Below, in pieces: positions 1-7,250 of a stretch of DNA of 64,000 nucleotides; within the stretch, counting starts at the first letter, position 1, and each line of letters begins with the position of its first letter. The stretch is from Marinobacter sp. SS5-14b (GTDB lineage Bacteria; Pseudomonadota; Gammaproteobacteria; Pseudomonadales; Oleiphilaceae). The notes beneath the pieces are model-generated. The model did no database searches. It saw nothing but the letters and a program-made list of their open reading frames with translations, and was not told the origin of the DNA. The DNA is taken from assembly GCF_030541005.1 (NCBI RefSeq), contig NZ_JASSVM010000001.1, positions 558,001-622,000 of the forward strand. The letters run 5' to 3'. The translations under genes were made by a program, and so were the position numbers.

Positions 1-64
1 CGAGCGCCGCTAACAGCGAAAAGAGCCATGCAGTTGATGAGACTAGGGTACGATTCATAATCAT
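1..64 (-). CDS. 5' fragment of a gene for an exported protein
   Basis: Only the first 21 codons are inside the window. The minus strand reads ATG ATT ATG AAT CGT from position 64 and gives a short charged start followed by a hydrophobic run (SSTAWLFSLLAAL), which looks like the start of a signal peptide. An AGAGGG ribosome site lies 7 bases before the ATG; a second in-frame ATG is at 58. The product cannot be named from so little. In exosortase-linked polysaccharide loci an exported Wza-type protein often stands near the edge, so that is one possibility, but it is only a guess from context. The roughly 220 bases to its right, up to 283, are AT-rich and should hold its promoter. Confidence 0.45.
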   Translation of the reverse strand, partial: MIMNRTLVSSTAWLFSLLAAL

Positions 65-283
65 AAATAAACCCTCTACGTTGGAGAAGCCACTATAGCG
101 AGCCATTGATTTCAGAATTGCGGATTAGTATTCGCTTTTGCAAAAAAAGGCTCAATTAGTCTTTTAAATCTAGCCTATCTTTACTGCTGGTAACAGTACA
201 ACGACGTCTGATTCGATGACTTAACAAACGACGGATTCCAAGGTCTCCGTTTTAGAGCGGTTGTCGGGTGATCACAATGACCC

Positions 284-673
284 GTGTCTGCCACTGCGAC
301 TGCCAAAGAAGGCTTTGTGCTGGATTGCCAGGCCCTGGCGGGCAATCCTTACGCTGGCCACACTGTCGATACGGCACTTAAGCGAGTCCTTCTGCACACC
401 AGCAAGATGCCGGAGCATATGCTGGCCGACCGGGGTTACCGTGGCAGTGAGAGCACCTTCCTCTGCAAAATTTATATCACCGGCAAGCGGCGCGGACGCG
501 GCAAGACCCACCCCGATCAGCAGGATCGGCGAAACAGTATCGAGCTGATCATCGGTCATCTGATAAGCGACGGCCTGATGTATTGGAATTTCCCCAGAGG
601 ATTTGCCGGCGACACCATACACGCGGTGATGTCCCGGTTGCAGGATTTTACAAAGGGGTTGCGTGAAAAATGA
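284..673 (+). pseudogene. C-terminal remnant of an IS5-type transposase
   Basis: A 129-residue open frame matches only the last third of IS5-like DDE transposases. Recognisable pieces are the GNPYAGHT block near residue 20, ADRGYRG near residue 48 and RRNSIELIIGHL near residue 80, which carries the catalytic Glu. The first two thirds, with the two catalytic Asp residues, are absent, and a stop codon lies in frame just upstream at 278-280. No matching inverted repeats could be picked out. The remnant cannot move by itself. It sits between the fragment at the left edge and the arabinofuranose genes and marks an old insertion or rearrangement at the border of the polysaccharide locus. Confidence 0.8.
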
Positions 674-699
674 ACAGCGATCTTTGGAATAAGGAAAGG

Positions 700-1437
700 T
701 TAGATATTCATTCTGTTGAAAACGATTCTTGGCAAATGCCTGATTATCATCATTATCAGCGCCCATTTCATGGGGACGTAAGCGATTTCTCTGCGAGAGT
801 CTATGGCGTTGAGTATCTGCTGGGCCACTTCGTGGACGTCTGCGAATGAGTCAGTGTTTGCCATTGCCTGCGTCATCGGGGTTTTGGTTGGTCCCGGTTT
901 GACTAGGGTGACCCGCACGCCTGTTTTTGCGAATCTGTGCTGGAGTCCTTGGGCGTATCGTGTGACGAGTCCCTTTGCTGCGCCGTAAACATAATTGGAC
1001 TTTCGTCCCCGGTCTCCGGCAACCGAACCAATCAAAGCGATGTGTCCGTGATCCAGTGGCGCCATTTGTTTGGCGAAAGCCTCTGCGAACATTACCGGTG
1101 AACTGCCATTGATGGTCAGGGTATGTTCACACAGGCTAAGGTCCTCTTCGCACGCCTGCTGATCAGGCAAAGTGCCGTGTGCTATTAACGCAATATCAAC
1201 GGGAATTTCTGAAACCCGCGTAATGAGTTCGGAGATTGCAGCGGGGTCTGTAAAGTTGACTTGATAAAGCCTGCACTGAGCGTTGGGGTTTCTGGTTTCA
1301 AGGTCTTTTTGGATGCGAGTGCATCTTTCCTGATCTCGTGCAATCAAGGAAAACAGGCAATCTTCGCGTTCAGCCCATATTCGAGCGCAGTGCTCTGCCA
1401 TGGCGGATGTGGCACCTACAATAACAATGTGTTTCAT
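700..1437 (-). CDS. DprE2-like short-chain dehydrogenase (polyprenyl-phospho-2-ketoribose reductase)
   Basis: A 245-residue classical SDR. The N-terminal GATSAMAE (8-15) binds the nucleotide, and the catalytic residues fit Ser138, Tyr151 and Lys155. A hydrophobic C-terminal stretch follows, as in DprE2. In mycobacteria DprE2 reduces decaprenyl-phospho-2-keto-ribose to decaprenyl-phospho-arabinose, after oxidation by DprE1. The gene directly upstream on the same strand is DprE1-like, which supports this role over a generic SDR. The ATG at 1437 was chosen; an in-frame TTG at 1449 would overlap the previous stop. The three minus-strand genes 3145-700 overlap or nearly touch and should form one operon. 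The acceptor lipid and sugar are inferred from the family. Confidence 0.82.
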   Translation of the reverse strand: MKHIVIVGATSAMAEHCARIWAEREDCLFSLIARDQERCTRIQKDLETRNPNAQCRLYQVNFTDPAAISELITRVSEIPVDIALIAHGTLPDQQACEEDLSLCEHTLTINGSSPVMFAEAFAKQMAPLDHGHIALIGSVAGDRGRKSNYVYGAAKGLVTRYAQGLQHRFAKTGVRVTLVKPGPTKTPMTQAMANTDSFADVHEVAQQILNAIDSRREIAYVPMKWALIMMIIRHLPRIVFNRMNI

Positions 1438-1445
1438 CGGGTCGG

Positions 1446-2747
1446 TCAACTTCCTGTTAGTCGGCGAGATAGGGCGGAGCTGATGCCCGGGTCCCTGAAT
1501 CTCTGGAATTTCGGGAGGTTAGGGTAGCCGAGTTCGAACAGTTCCCTGGGCATGCGTGCGTCTTTTGCAGGGTAGATCCTGCCGTGGGCCTCCCGCACGA
1601 TGGCATCCAGTCGCGCAAACAGCTTTAGCGTGGTGGTATTTCTATTAGGAAAGTCCAGGGCGAGCGTTACACCTTCCATCGGAAAGCTCATCAGCCCCGG
1701 GGCTTGCCTCGTCCCAAATGTTTTAAGGACTGCAAGCATTGAACCTTGTCCGGAGCGTTTTATTTCATTAAGCATTTCGGCGGTCGCATCTTCTCGGTGT
1801 TTTCTGGGAACAACAGACTGATATTGATAAAACCCGCGGCGGCCGTACGCTCTGTTCCAGTGCTTAATGGCGTCTAGCGGGTAGAAGAAAGGTTTGTAGT
1901 GTTGGATCTGGACGCCAGCACGCTTCGATTGTTGGTGGAAGTAGATTGAATTAAAGAGTGGCAGCGATAACCGGTTTACCAACGACATGGGCGGAATAAA
2001 AGGAAGTGACAGCTTTTGAGGGCGTTCTTCGGGAATATCCCGCCTAGGGGACGGGTTTCCTCGCATGAATATACCTCGGACTCCGCGTTGACTGGTGCAG
2101 TCAATCCAGGAAACAGTGTGCTCCCACTCAGATTCCGACTCGTCCGACAAAAGAAAGAACTCATCCAGGCTGTGGTAAGGGATGCTTTCAGTAGTCAGCC
2201 AAGGGCCGCAGGTGGCTTTCAATTGTATCGTTGCAGACAGGATTACGCCGGTAAGCCCAAGCCCTCCGGCAGTGGCTGTGAACCAGTCGGTGTTATGCTC
2301 TTTGCTGCAAGTGAGGCGCTTGCCGTCTGTCCTGGCGAGCTCAAGTGCTGTTACGTGATCACAAAAAGAGCCATGGCGGTGATGATTTTTCCCGTGGACA
2401 TCGTTGGCGATGGCTCCACCAACGGTTATGAGTTGTGTCCCAGGGGTTACAGGAAGCGTCCATCCTCTTGGAATGAGCAGGCGTTGTATGTCTGCAAGGA
2501 GGACGCCCGGCTCGCACGTTAACAACCCCGTTTCGGAGCTGAACGAAATAAAGTGGTCCAGTGTGCGTGTTTCCCAAAGAGTTCCGCTGGGGTTCAGGCA
2601 TGAGTCGCCATAGCTGCGACCATTGCCATAGGGGAGAGACGGCCCTCTGGTATTGGCTATAATATCGGGTGCGTTCGTGACGGAGCTGAGTGTTACCAAG
2701 GTGTGGGCGGGGGTAGAAAGTCGGCCCCAGGATTCAATCTTCGTCAC
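1446..2747 (-). CDS. DprE1-like FAD-dependent oxidase (polyprenyl-phosphoryl-ribose 2'-oxidase)
   Basis: A 433-residue protein of the FAD-binding type 4 / aldonolactone oxidase family. The FAD loop GNGRSYGDS is at 41-49, a second FAD segment with VGGAIANDVHGK is at about 109-120, and the C-terminal part holds TyrXXLys (Tyr392, Lys395) in the place of the active-site Tyr415 and Lys418 of mycobacterial DprE1. The enzyme would oxidise C2 of polyprenyl-phospho-ribose so that the neighbour DprE2 can reduce it to the arabino form. The residue matching the drug-target Cys387 of M. tuberculosis DprE1 is Ala363 here (TLALDFP). Start is GTG at 2747, with a GTGA overlap with the upstream gtrA-like gene, so translation is coupled. 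Confidence 0.85.
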   Translation of the reverse strand: MTKIESWGRLSTPAHTLVTLSSVTNAPDIIANTRGPSLPYGNGRSYGDSCLNPSGTLWETRTLDHFISFSSETGLLTCEPGVLLADIQRLLIPRGWTLPVTPGTQLITVGGAIANDVHGKNHHRHGSFCDHVTALELARTDGKRLTCSKEHNTDWFTATAGGLGLTGVILSATIQLKATCGPWLTTESIPYHSLDEFFLLSDESESEWEHTVSWIDCTSQRGVRGIFMRGNPSPRRDIPEERPQKLSLPFIPPMSLVNRLSLPLFNSIYFHQQSKRAGVQIQHYKPFFYPLDAIKHWNRAYGRRGFYQYQSVVPRKHREDATAEMLNEIKRSGQGSMLAVLKTFGTRQAPGLMSFPMEGVTLALDFPNRNTTTLKLFARLDAIVREAHGRIYPAKDARMPRELFELGYPNLPKFQRFRDPGISSALSRRLTGS

Positions 2748-3145
2748 GTCGCCTCCGTGCGAAATACGTATCGCTTATCGAGATGATATTTCGTCAGGTA
2801 GCCCACAGCAAGGCCAAGTATTCCTCCTAGATATCGCATTTCCTTTGTTTCAAATAGCAGATGGAAACTGAACTCGAAGCCCCAGAATACTAAGGTTGTT
2901 ACAACGCCCATAATAGAATACAAAAAGAACACTTGGCTGTCGTGAGACAAACTTTTGCTCTGGAACGCAAAAATGTAACGCTTGTCGAGTAGATATTTGA
3001 CAACTAGACCCGCGCCCGTGCCTACGAACACTGATAGAATTACCGGTAATGGGCCTTGATAAAACCTCGTAACCAGGTCCTGCGCCCCGATATTAGCGAC
3101 GGTGGCGATTACGGCGAGAATTGTATAGATTAGCGCGATTCTCAT
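2744..3145 (-). CDS. GtrA-family small membrane protein
   Basis: 133 residues with four hydrophobic segments and two copies of a KYxLDKRYxF motif (near 51-59 and 119-127), the mark of GtrA proteins. GtrA proteins are linked to movement of lipid-linked sugars or to anchoring of glycosyltransferases at the membrane; the mycobacterial member Rv3789 sits in the decaprenyl-phospho-arabinose locus. Here it is first in an operon with DprE1- and DprE2-like genes, so a role with polyprenyl-phospho-arabinose is likely. Its exact action (flippase or scaffold) cannot be told from sequence. It is divergent from the UbiA-like gene, with only about 40 bases between the start codons, so the two operons share a control region. 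Confidence 0.85.
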   Translation of the reverse strand: MRIALIYTILAVIATVANIGAQDLVTRFYQGPLPVILSVFVGTGAGLVVKYLLDKRYIFAFQSKSLSHDSQVFFLYSIMGVVTTLVFWGFEFSFHLLFETKEMRYLGGILGLAVGYLTKYHLDKRYVFRTEAT

Positions 3146-3186
3146 GTTTCGACCGTGCCTGCAGGGAAGTGAGTAAGGTATGTTTT

Positions 3187-4077
3187 ATGGATGATACAAC
3201 ACAAGCGGTGTCCCCACTACGGCAAGTCCGTGGGCTGGTGAAGCTGGTTCGGCCTAAACAATGGGCGAAAAACGGTTTCGTGCTGGCACCTTTGGTTTTT
3301 GCGGGTGAATTTCTTGATCCAGCATCCGCATCCAGCGCGCTTTTGGCTTTTGCTCTATTCTGTGTTGGGTCCTCAGCCACGTACATTGTTAACGATCTCA
3401 GCGATATTGATGGCGATCGTCGTCATCCTCGTAAGCGACACGAGCGCCCACTCGCTTCCGGCCAGGTAAAACCTGGAATGGCCTTCGGGCTGTTAATTGC
3501 GCTATATGCGGTGTTGGTGGGGTGCTGGTTTATTGTCCCGTCAGTCGTTTCCGTTATTGGCATCTATCTTGTACTGAATATTGCTTACACATTTGTGCTC
3601 AAGCATCAGCCCGTTCTCGATATCTTTACCATCGCCCTCGGGTTTGTGTTGAGGGTGTATGCCGGTGCAATGGCGCTGGCCGTACCTGTATCTGGTTGGA
3701 TGTTTGTAACTACCCTTTGCCTTGCGCTCTATCTGGCGGCTGTTAAACGTAGGCAGGAACTCAGCCAGAGTGGCGACCAAGCCCGAAAGGTTCTTGGAAG
3801 TTACAGTGTTGCACTGGTTGATCGTTATGCCGAGATGTCGGCGACTGGCGCATTGGTGTTTTACAGTATGTTTGTTATGTCTGCTCGTCCTGAATTGGTT
3901 GTAACTGTGCCGCTGGTTCTATTTGGGCTTTTTCGATACTGGTACGTCGTGGAAACGATGGACGGGGGAGAGTCTCCAACGGATGCGCTTTTTTCTGACT
4001 GGCAATTGTTGCTCACTGTCGTGCTCTGGGTAGCTGCCTGTGGATGGGCGCTATGGCCCGAGGCCGTTCTGGTATGA
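3187..4077 (+). CDS. UbiA-family polyprenyl-phosphate phosphoribosyltransferase
   Basis: 296 residues, about eight to nine membrane segments. The first Asp-rich motif NDLSDIDGD (69-77) is followed by RRHPRKRHERPLASG, a signature shared with mycobacterial Rv3806c and relatives that put 5-phosphoribose from PRPP on polyprenyl phosphate, rather than with the quinone-pathway UbiA enzymes. A second conserved loop KRRQEL lies near residue 180. This would be the first committed step of arabinofuranose donor synthesis. The frame is open further upstream to 3121, but that part would overlap the divergent gtrA-like start; the ATG at 3187 after a TAAGG site is preferred. The stop overlaps the next gene (ATGA). 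Confidence 0.85.
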   Translation: MDDTTQAVSPLRQVRGLVKLVRPKQWAKNGFVLAPLVFAGEFLDPASASSALLAFALFCVGSSATYIVNDLSDIDGDRRHPRKRHERPLASGQVKPGMAFGLLIALYAVLVGCWFIVPSVVSVIGIYLVLNIAYTFVLKHQPVLDIFTIALGFVLRVYAGAMALAVPVSGWMFVTTLCLALYLAAVKRRQELSQSGDQARKVLGSYSVALVDRYAEMSATGALVFYSMFVMSARPELVVTVPLVLFGLFRYWYVVETMDGGESPTDALFSDWQLLLTVVLWVAACGWALWPEAVLV

Positions 4078-4487
4078 CGTTATCGTATGCGGTTACGCCA
4101 TTCACCGCCTGGTTAGTGGCGGGAGGGCTTAAATTTCTGGTTAATTCGATTCGGGCTGGAAAACCAGCGTTTGGATTGATTGGCTACGGTGGTTTTCCAA
4201 GTAACCATAGCGCCATTGTTAGCAGTATGTGTGCTTTGATTGCTTTATCAGAGGGCTTAGATCACCCCGCTTTTGGAGTTGCACTGACGGTGGCATTCAT
4301 TGTCATGCTTGATGCCTCAAGCCTTAGGCAGCAGGTTGGTAAACAAGCTGCCTCGATCAATCGGCTCACTGAGCAAATGGCCGAGCGTAACATTCATCGA
4401 GAGCGTATGGGGCATACTCCGTTAGAAATTGCCGGGGGCGTGTTTGTTGGTATCGCTGTCGGAGCGTTCGTGGCCTATTTTTCGTAG
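4074..4487 (+). CDS. Divergent PAP2-family membrane phosphatase
   Basis: 138 residues of the DUF212 / divergent PAP2 group. Motifs seen: KPAFGLIGYGGFPSNHSA near 25-42, the counterpart of the PAP2 PSGH motif, and RERMGHTPLE near 112-121, which carries the second His. It has three to four membrane helices. The start ATG overlaps the stop of the UbiA-like gene, so the two are translationally coupled. In the mycobacterial pathway a PAP2 protein (Rv3807c) follows UbiA and is thought to remove the 5-phosphate from polyprenyl-phospho-5-phosphoribose; the same order here supports that job. The substrate is inferred from context, since this subfamily has no well-known substrate. Confidence 0.8.
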   Translation: MTLSYAVTPFTAWLVAGGLKFLVNSIRAGKPAFGLIGYGGFPSNHSAIVSSMCALIALSEGLDHPAFGVALTVAFIVMLDASSLRQQVGKQAASINRLTEQMAERNIHRERMGHTPLEIAGGVFVGIAVGAFVAYFS

Positions 4488-4546
4488 TCGAGGTAGCGGG
4501 AACGTTTTTGTAGGGCACTGAAAATCAGCGGCTAAGGATAGTGATT

Positions 4547-5959
4547 ATGGATGATGACAAGGTTGGGGTGGTTGCCCGTGTGTTTTTACTGGCTGTGTTG
4601 TCTGCTTTGGCAGCAGTCGCTATTTTACCCTATGCCTCCGCATTTCCTTCTCTGATTATTGAAGATGACGGTTTCTTCTACGCTGAAATCGCCAGAAACA
4701 TTGCGACGCTTGGCGTTTCCACGTTTGATGGTCTGCATGAAACCTCTGGTTATCACCTTCTTTGGATGGGCGTTATGGCAAGTACGTCCTGGGTGTTACA
4801 GTTGGTCAGTTCTCAGGCGGAGTTTTTGCTCTGGGGATATCTTTCGCTTTCGTTATTCGTTATCTCTGCCTATACCATTCTCTTCTTTAACAGTCTCGAG
4901 GCCCGGATTTTAGTCTGGATTTTGTCCTTGATGTGTTCGCTGTTGATGGAAGTAAATCTGTTGGTCCTCCTGATTCTGCCGGTCTATCAAGTTCTGTTTG
5001 ATCGAGTTCAGAGTGGGGCGAGCGTGCCGCTCTGGCTTTACGGATTGATCGCACTGATACCCCTGGTGCGGATTGACGCTACAATCATGCTTGCCGTGCC
5101 GATTTGTTATCTTTTGATCACTGATCGCCGTATTGGTTTCGGCTGTGGGATTGCACTCCTGTTTGGTCTTGCGGCACAGCTGGTTTTGATGAAGCTGGTT
5201 TTCGGCCATATGTTTTCGGTGTCCTCGACCCTCAAGGCTGCCGATATGGAGGGCTCGCGATTGGTCAGTAATCTGTTGCACCGAGGGGCGGACTATACAC
5301 TGCGCAATTTACTGGCATTTGGGTTGCTGGTGCTGGCATTTGGTTTAGCAGTCATTCGCAAGCATTGGCTTGCAGTTGCCATTGTCATTTCCGTGGCAGG
5401 TTTCTATGCCGCGCATTTAATTTTCAACCACCAGCGGCACTGGTACTTCTTACCAGTCTATCTGCCGGCCTTTTATATAGTGGCAAAGCTCTGGCCTGTT
5501 AGCGGGTGGTGGTTCCGGATTTTCCGACCTGGGGCGCTGGTTGCTGCGCTGATACTTGGCATGGGGTTTGGGCTTGGCTATCAATTAACGCACATACCAG
5601 CGCGCATTAACTCGCTGGCGTTTGTGAAGCAGGCGAATGCGATCCTTGATCGGTCAGATGTTGTCTTTCAGGTGGATGGTTCCGGCTGGACGGGATTTTT
5701 TCTGGATGCGCATTTGGTGAATGGGGACGGCTTGGTCAATTCTTACGAGTACGCTAACCGCTTAGTGAATGGGGACCTCGCAGGATACCTGGACGATATT
5801 GGTGCTGATTATGTGTTGGTTAATAAGCCCTACAGAGACAATTTAGTGGTAGACATCGGCGGCTTGCAGGTGTCGGAGTCTGATCTCGAACCGGTATTGG
5901 AAACCGCTTTGCAATCCGATTATCGGTTCACACAGTTTAAGCTCTACAGGCTCAAGTAG
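4547..5959 (+). CDS. GT-C-like multi-pass membrane glycosyltransferase, probable arabinofuranosyltransferase
   Basis: 471 residues, with about ten hydrophobic segments and a soluble C-terminal tail (roughly 370-471). Near the N-terminus the sequence IEDDGFFYAEIARNI, followed by STFDG and TSGYHLLW, matches the first outer loop of GT-C enzymes that use polyprenyl-phosphate sugars, where the Asp pair is catalytic. It follows the UbiA and PAP2 genes on the same strand and is the only glycosyltransferase of the arabinofuranose module, so it most likely uses polyprenyl-phospho-arabinose. The acceptor (pilin, polysaccharide, lipid) is unknown. ATG at 4547 is preferred over GTG at 4541 because AAGGA at 4534-4538 is then 8 bases away. 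Confidence 0.7.
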   Translation: MDDDKVGVVARVFLLAVLSALAAVAILPYASAFPSLIIEDDGFFYAEIARNIATLGVSTFDGLHETSGYHLLWMGVMASTSWVLQLVSSQAEFLLWGYLSLSLFVISAYTILFFNSLEARILVWILSLMCSLLMEVNLLVLLILPVYQVLFDRVQSGASVPLWLYGLIALIPLVRIDATIMLAVPICYLLITDRRIGFGCGIALLFGLAAQLVLMKLVFGHMFSVSSTLKAADMEGSRLVSNLLHRGADYTLRNLLAFGLLVLAFGLAVIRKHWLAVAIVISVAGFYAAHLIFNHQRHWYFLPVYLPAFYIVAKLWPVSGWWFRIFRPGALVAALILGMGFGLGYQLTHIPARINSLAFVKQANAILDRSDVVFQVDGSGWTGFFLDAHLVNGDGLVNSYEYANRLVNGDLAGYLDDIGADYVLVNKPYRDNLVVDIGGLQVSESDLEPVLETALQSDYRFTQFKLYRLK

Positions 5960-6337
5960 GTGATGCTTGGTAGCCTTTTTTCAGTTGTCTGGCCAGCGCA
6001 CTTTCATCATCCAGGCTTGCGGATGTGCGTTATCAGATCAGGAATAATAGTGACTGGCAAGTGTTGTAGACACCCTGAAAAAACTATGTGCCACATTGTC
6101 AAGAAAAAGGGTTGAAAAAACAGGTGGTTGTTATGCGTTTCGACGGCGCTGATAGCCATGTTAATGGCAATTGCTATTTACCCGTCTAACGGCCGTCGTA
6201 AAGCCAGAGCCGTGGCTCCTTTCAAGCCTAAGTCAGGCCAGTCCTGTTTACAATCTGATGCAAAAGGGAGGATGATGAAAGCTAATTTTTTCAGAACTTT
6301 TGGGGTAATTCGGAAAAATGGACGTAGGGAGTAGTAA
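5960..6337. other. 378-base intergenic region before the polysaccharide operon
   Basis: No convincing gene. One short frame (6128-6334, TTG start, 68 codons) has a hydrophobic start, but its coding signal is poor and it is not claimed. The region lies between the end of the arabinofuranose module and the first gene of the polysaccharide operon, so it should hold that operon's promoter. No clear sigma-70 pair, sigma-54 site, or JUMPstart/ops element was found. An AGGGAG ribosome site directly precedes the next gene. Confidence 0.5.
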
Positions 6338-7231
6338 ATGGAATTAACTTCTGACAAGCCTTTGGTTAGCGTTATTACTCCTGCATTCAATCGAGTCATG
6401 CTTCTGCAGGAAACGTTAAACTCTGTTATTAGCCAAAAAAACTGTAATTTCGAATACCTGATTATCGATGATGGTTCAACTGATGGCACATGGGATTGGC
6501 TGCAAAACTTGCAAGATCCGCGCATTAGAGTAATGAGGCATCCAAATCACGAGAATCGAGGTCAAGCTGCGTCCATTAATTTAGGTTTGAAAAAAGCGGT
6601 GGGGCACTATGTCGTGATCCTTGATAGTGACGATTTGTTGGCTGAAGGCGCGCTCGACGCTCACTCGCGCTTTCTAGCCAACAACGCTGAATTCGCTATG
6701 GTCTATGGATCTGGCTTTGCTGTAGATAATAATTTGGATCCCATCTATCCGCTCTTTCGGAATAACCATGTAGAGAAGAGTGATCCGAATAATTTGCTTT
6801 TAGACTGCTACATACCGTCCCCAGGATTATGTATGTTTAGGAAGGCGGTAGTTGATAGAATCGGATTTTTAGAAGAGTCATTCCGCGCTGCTCAGGATCA
6901 TGATTTCGTATTACGTATTGCGGAGGCCTTTCCAATTGCATACTCCGGATATCATAGCTTTTACTATCGAAAGCATGAAAACTCAATCAGCCAGAAAGGA
7001 CTTGAAAGGCGTTGGTCGACCGGATTCGAGATACTAAATAGAGCGGAAGCTCGTTTTCCATATAGACGATCTACAATTCGAAAACGTCGTGCTTTGCTTC
7101 ATTTTAGAATGGGTCAGGTCTATTGGAAACAGGGGAATGTTGGGCGCTCTGCTCTCCATATTCTACTGGCTGGATTCGGTGATCCCGTGCGCGCTGTTAA
7201 CGTCATTCTGGGTGTTGAAAAGCCAAACTGA
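6338..7231 (+). CDS. Family 2 glycosyltransferase
   Basis: 297 residues with a GT-A fold start: VSVITPAFNR (residues 10-19), IIDDGSTDGTW (about 48-58), ENRGQAASINLGL, and the DxD metal site in LDSDD near residue 97. A single GT2 catalytic domain with no membrane helix, so it acts on lipid-linked sugar at the inner face of the membrane. It opens the plus-strand exopolysaccharide operon that ends with xrtA. By eye its DNA is clearly richer in A and T than its neighbours downstream, with many AAT, ATT and TTT codons, which suggests separate acquisition. The sugar and the linkage cannot be predicted. ATG follows an AGGGAG site at a suitable distance. Confidence 0.88.
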   Translation: MELTSDKPLVSVITPAFNRVMLLQETLNSVISQKNCNFEYLIIDDGSTDGTWDWLQNLQDPRIRVMRHPNHENRGQAASINLGLKKAVGHYVVILDSDDLLAEGALDAHSRFLANNAEFAMVYGSGFAVDNNLDPIYPLFRNNHVEKSDPNNLLLDCYIPSPGLCMFRKAVVDRIGFLEESFRAAQDHDFVLRIAEAFPIAYSGYHSFYYRKHENSISQKGLERRWSTGFEILNRAEARFPYRRSTIRKRRALLHFRMGQVYWKQGNVGRSALHILLAGFGDPVRAVNVILGVEKPN

Positions 7232-7250
7232 ATCGTTGGAAAGTCATCTT

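Noticed and set aside
272-766. 164-codon minus-strand frame over the transposase remnant
   Set aside because: The plus frame carries the transposase motifs; the minus frame has none and runs into the DprE2-like gene.
6128-6334. 68-codon frame with a hydrophobic start just before the polysaccharide operon
   Set aside because: TTG start, poor ribosome site spacing and no recognisable sequence; composition looks non-coding.
5960-6337. Sigma-54-like TGGCA elements before the polysaccharide operon
   Set aside because: TGGCAA and, on the minus strand, TGGCAC occur, but no GC pair at the -12 distance.
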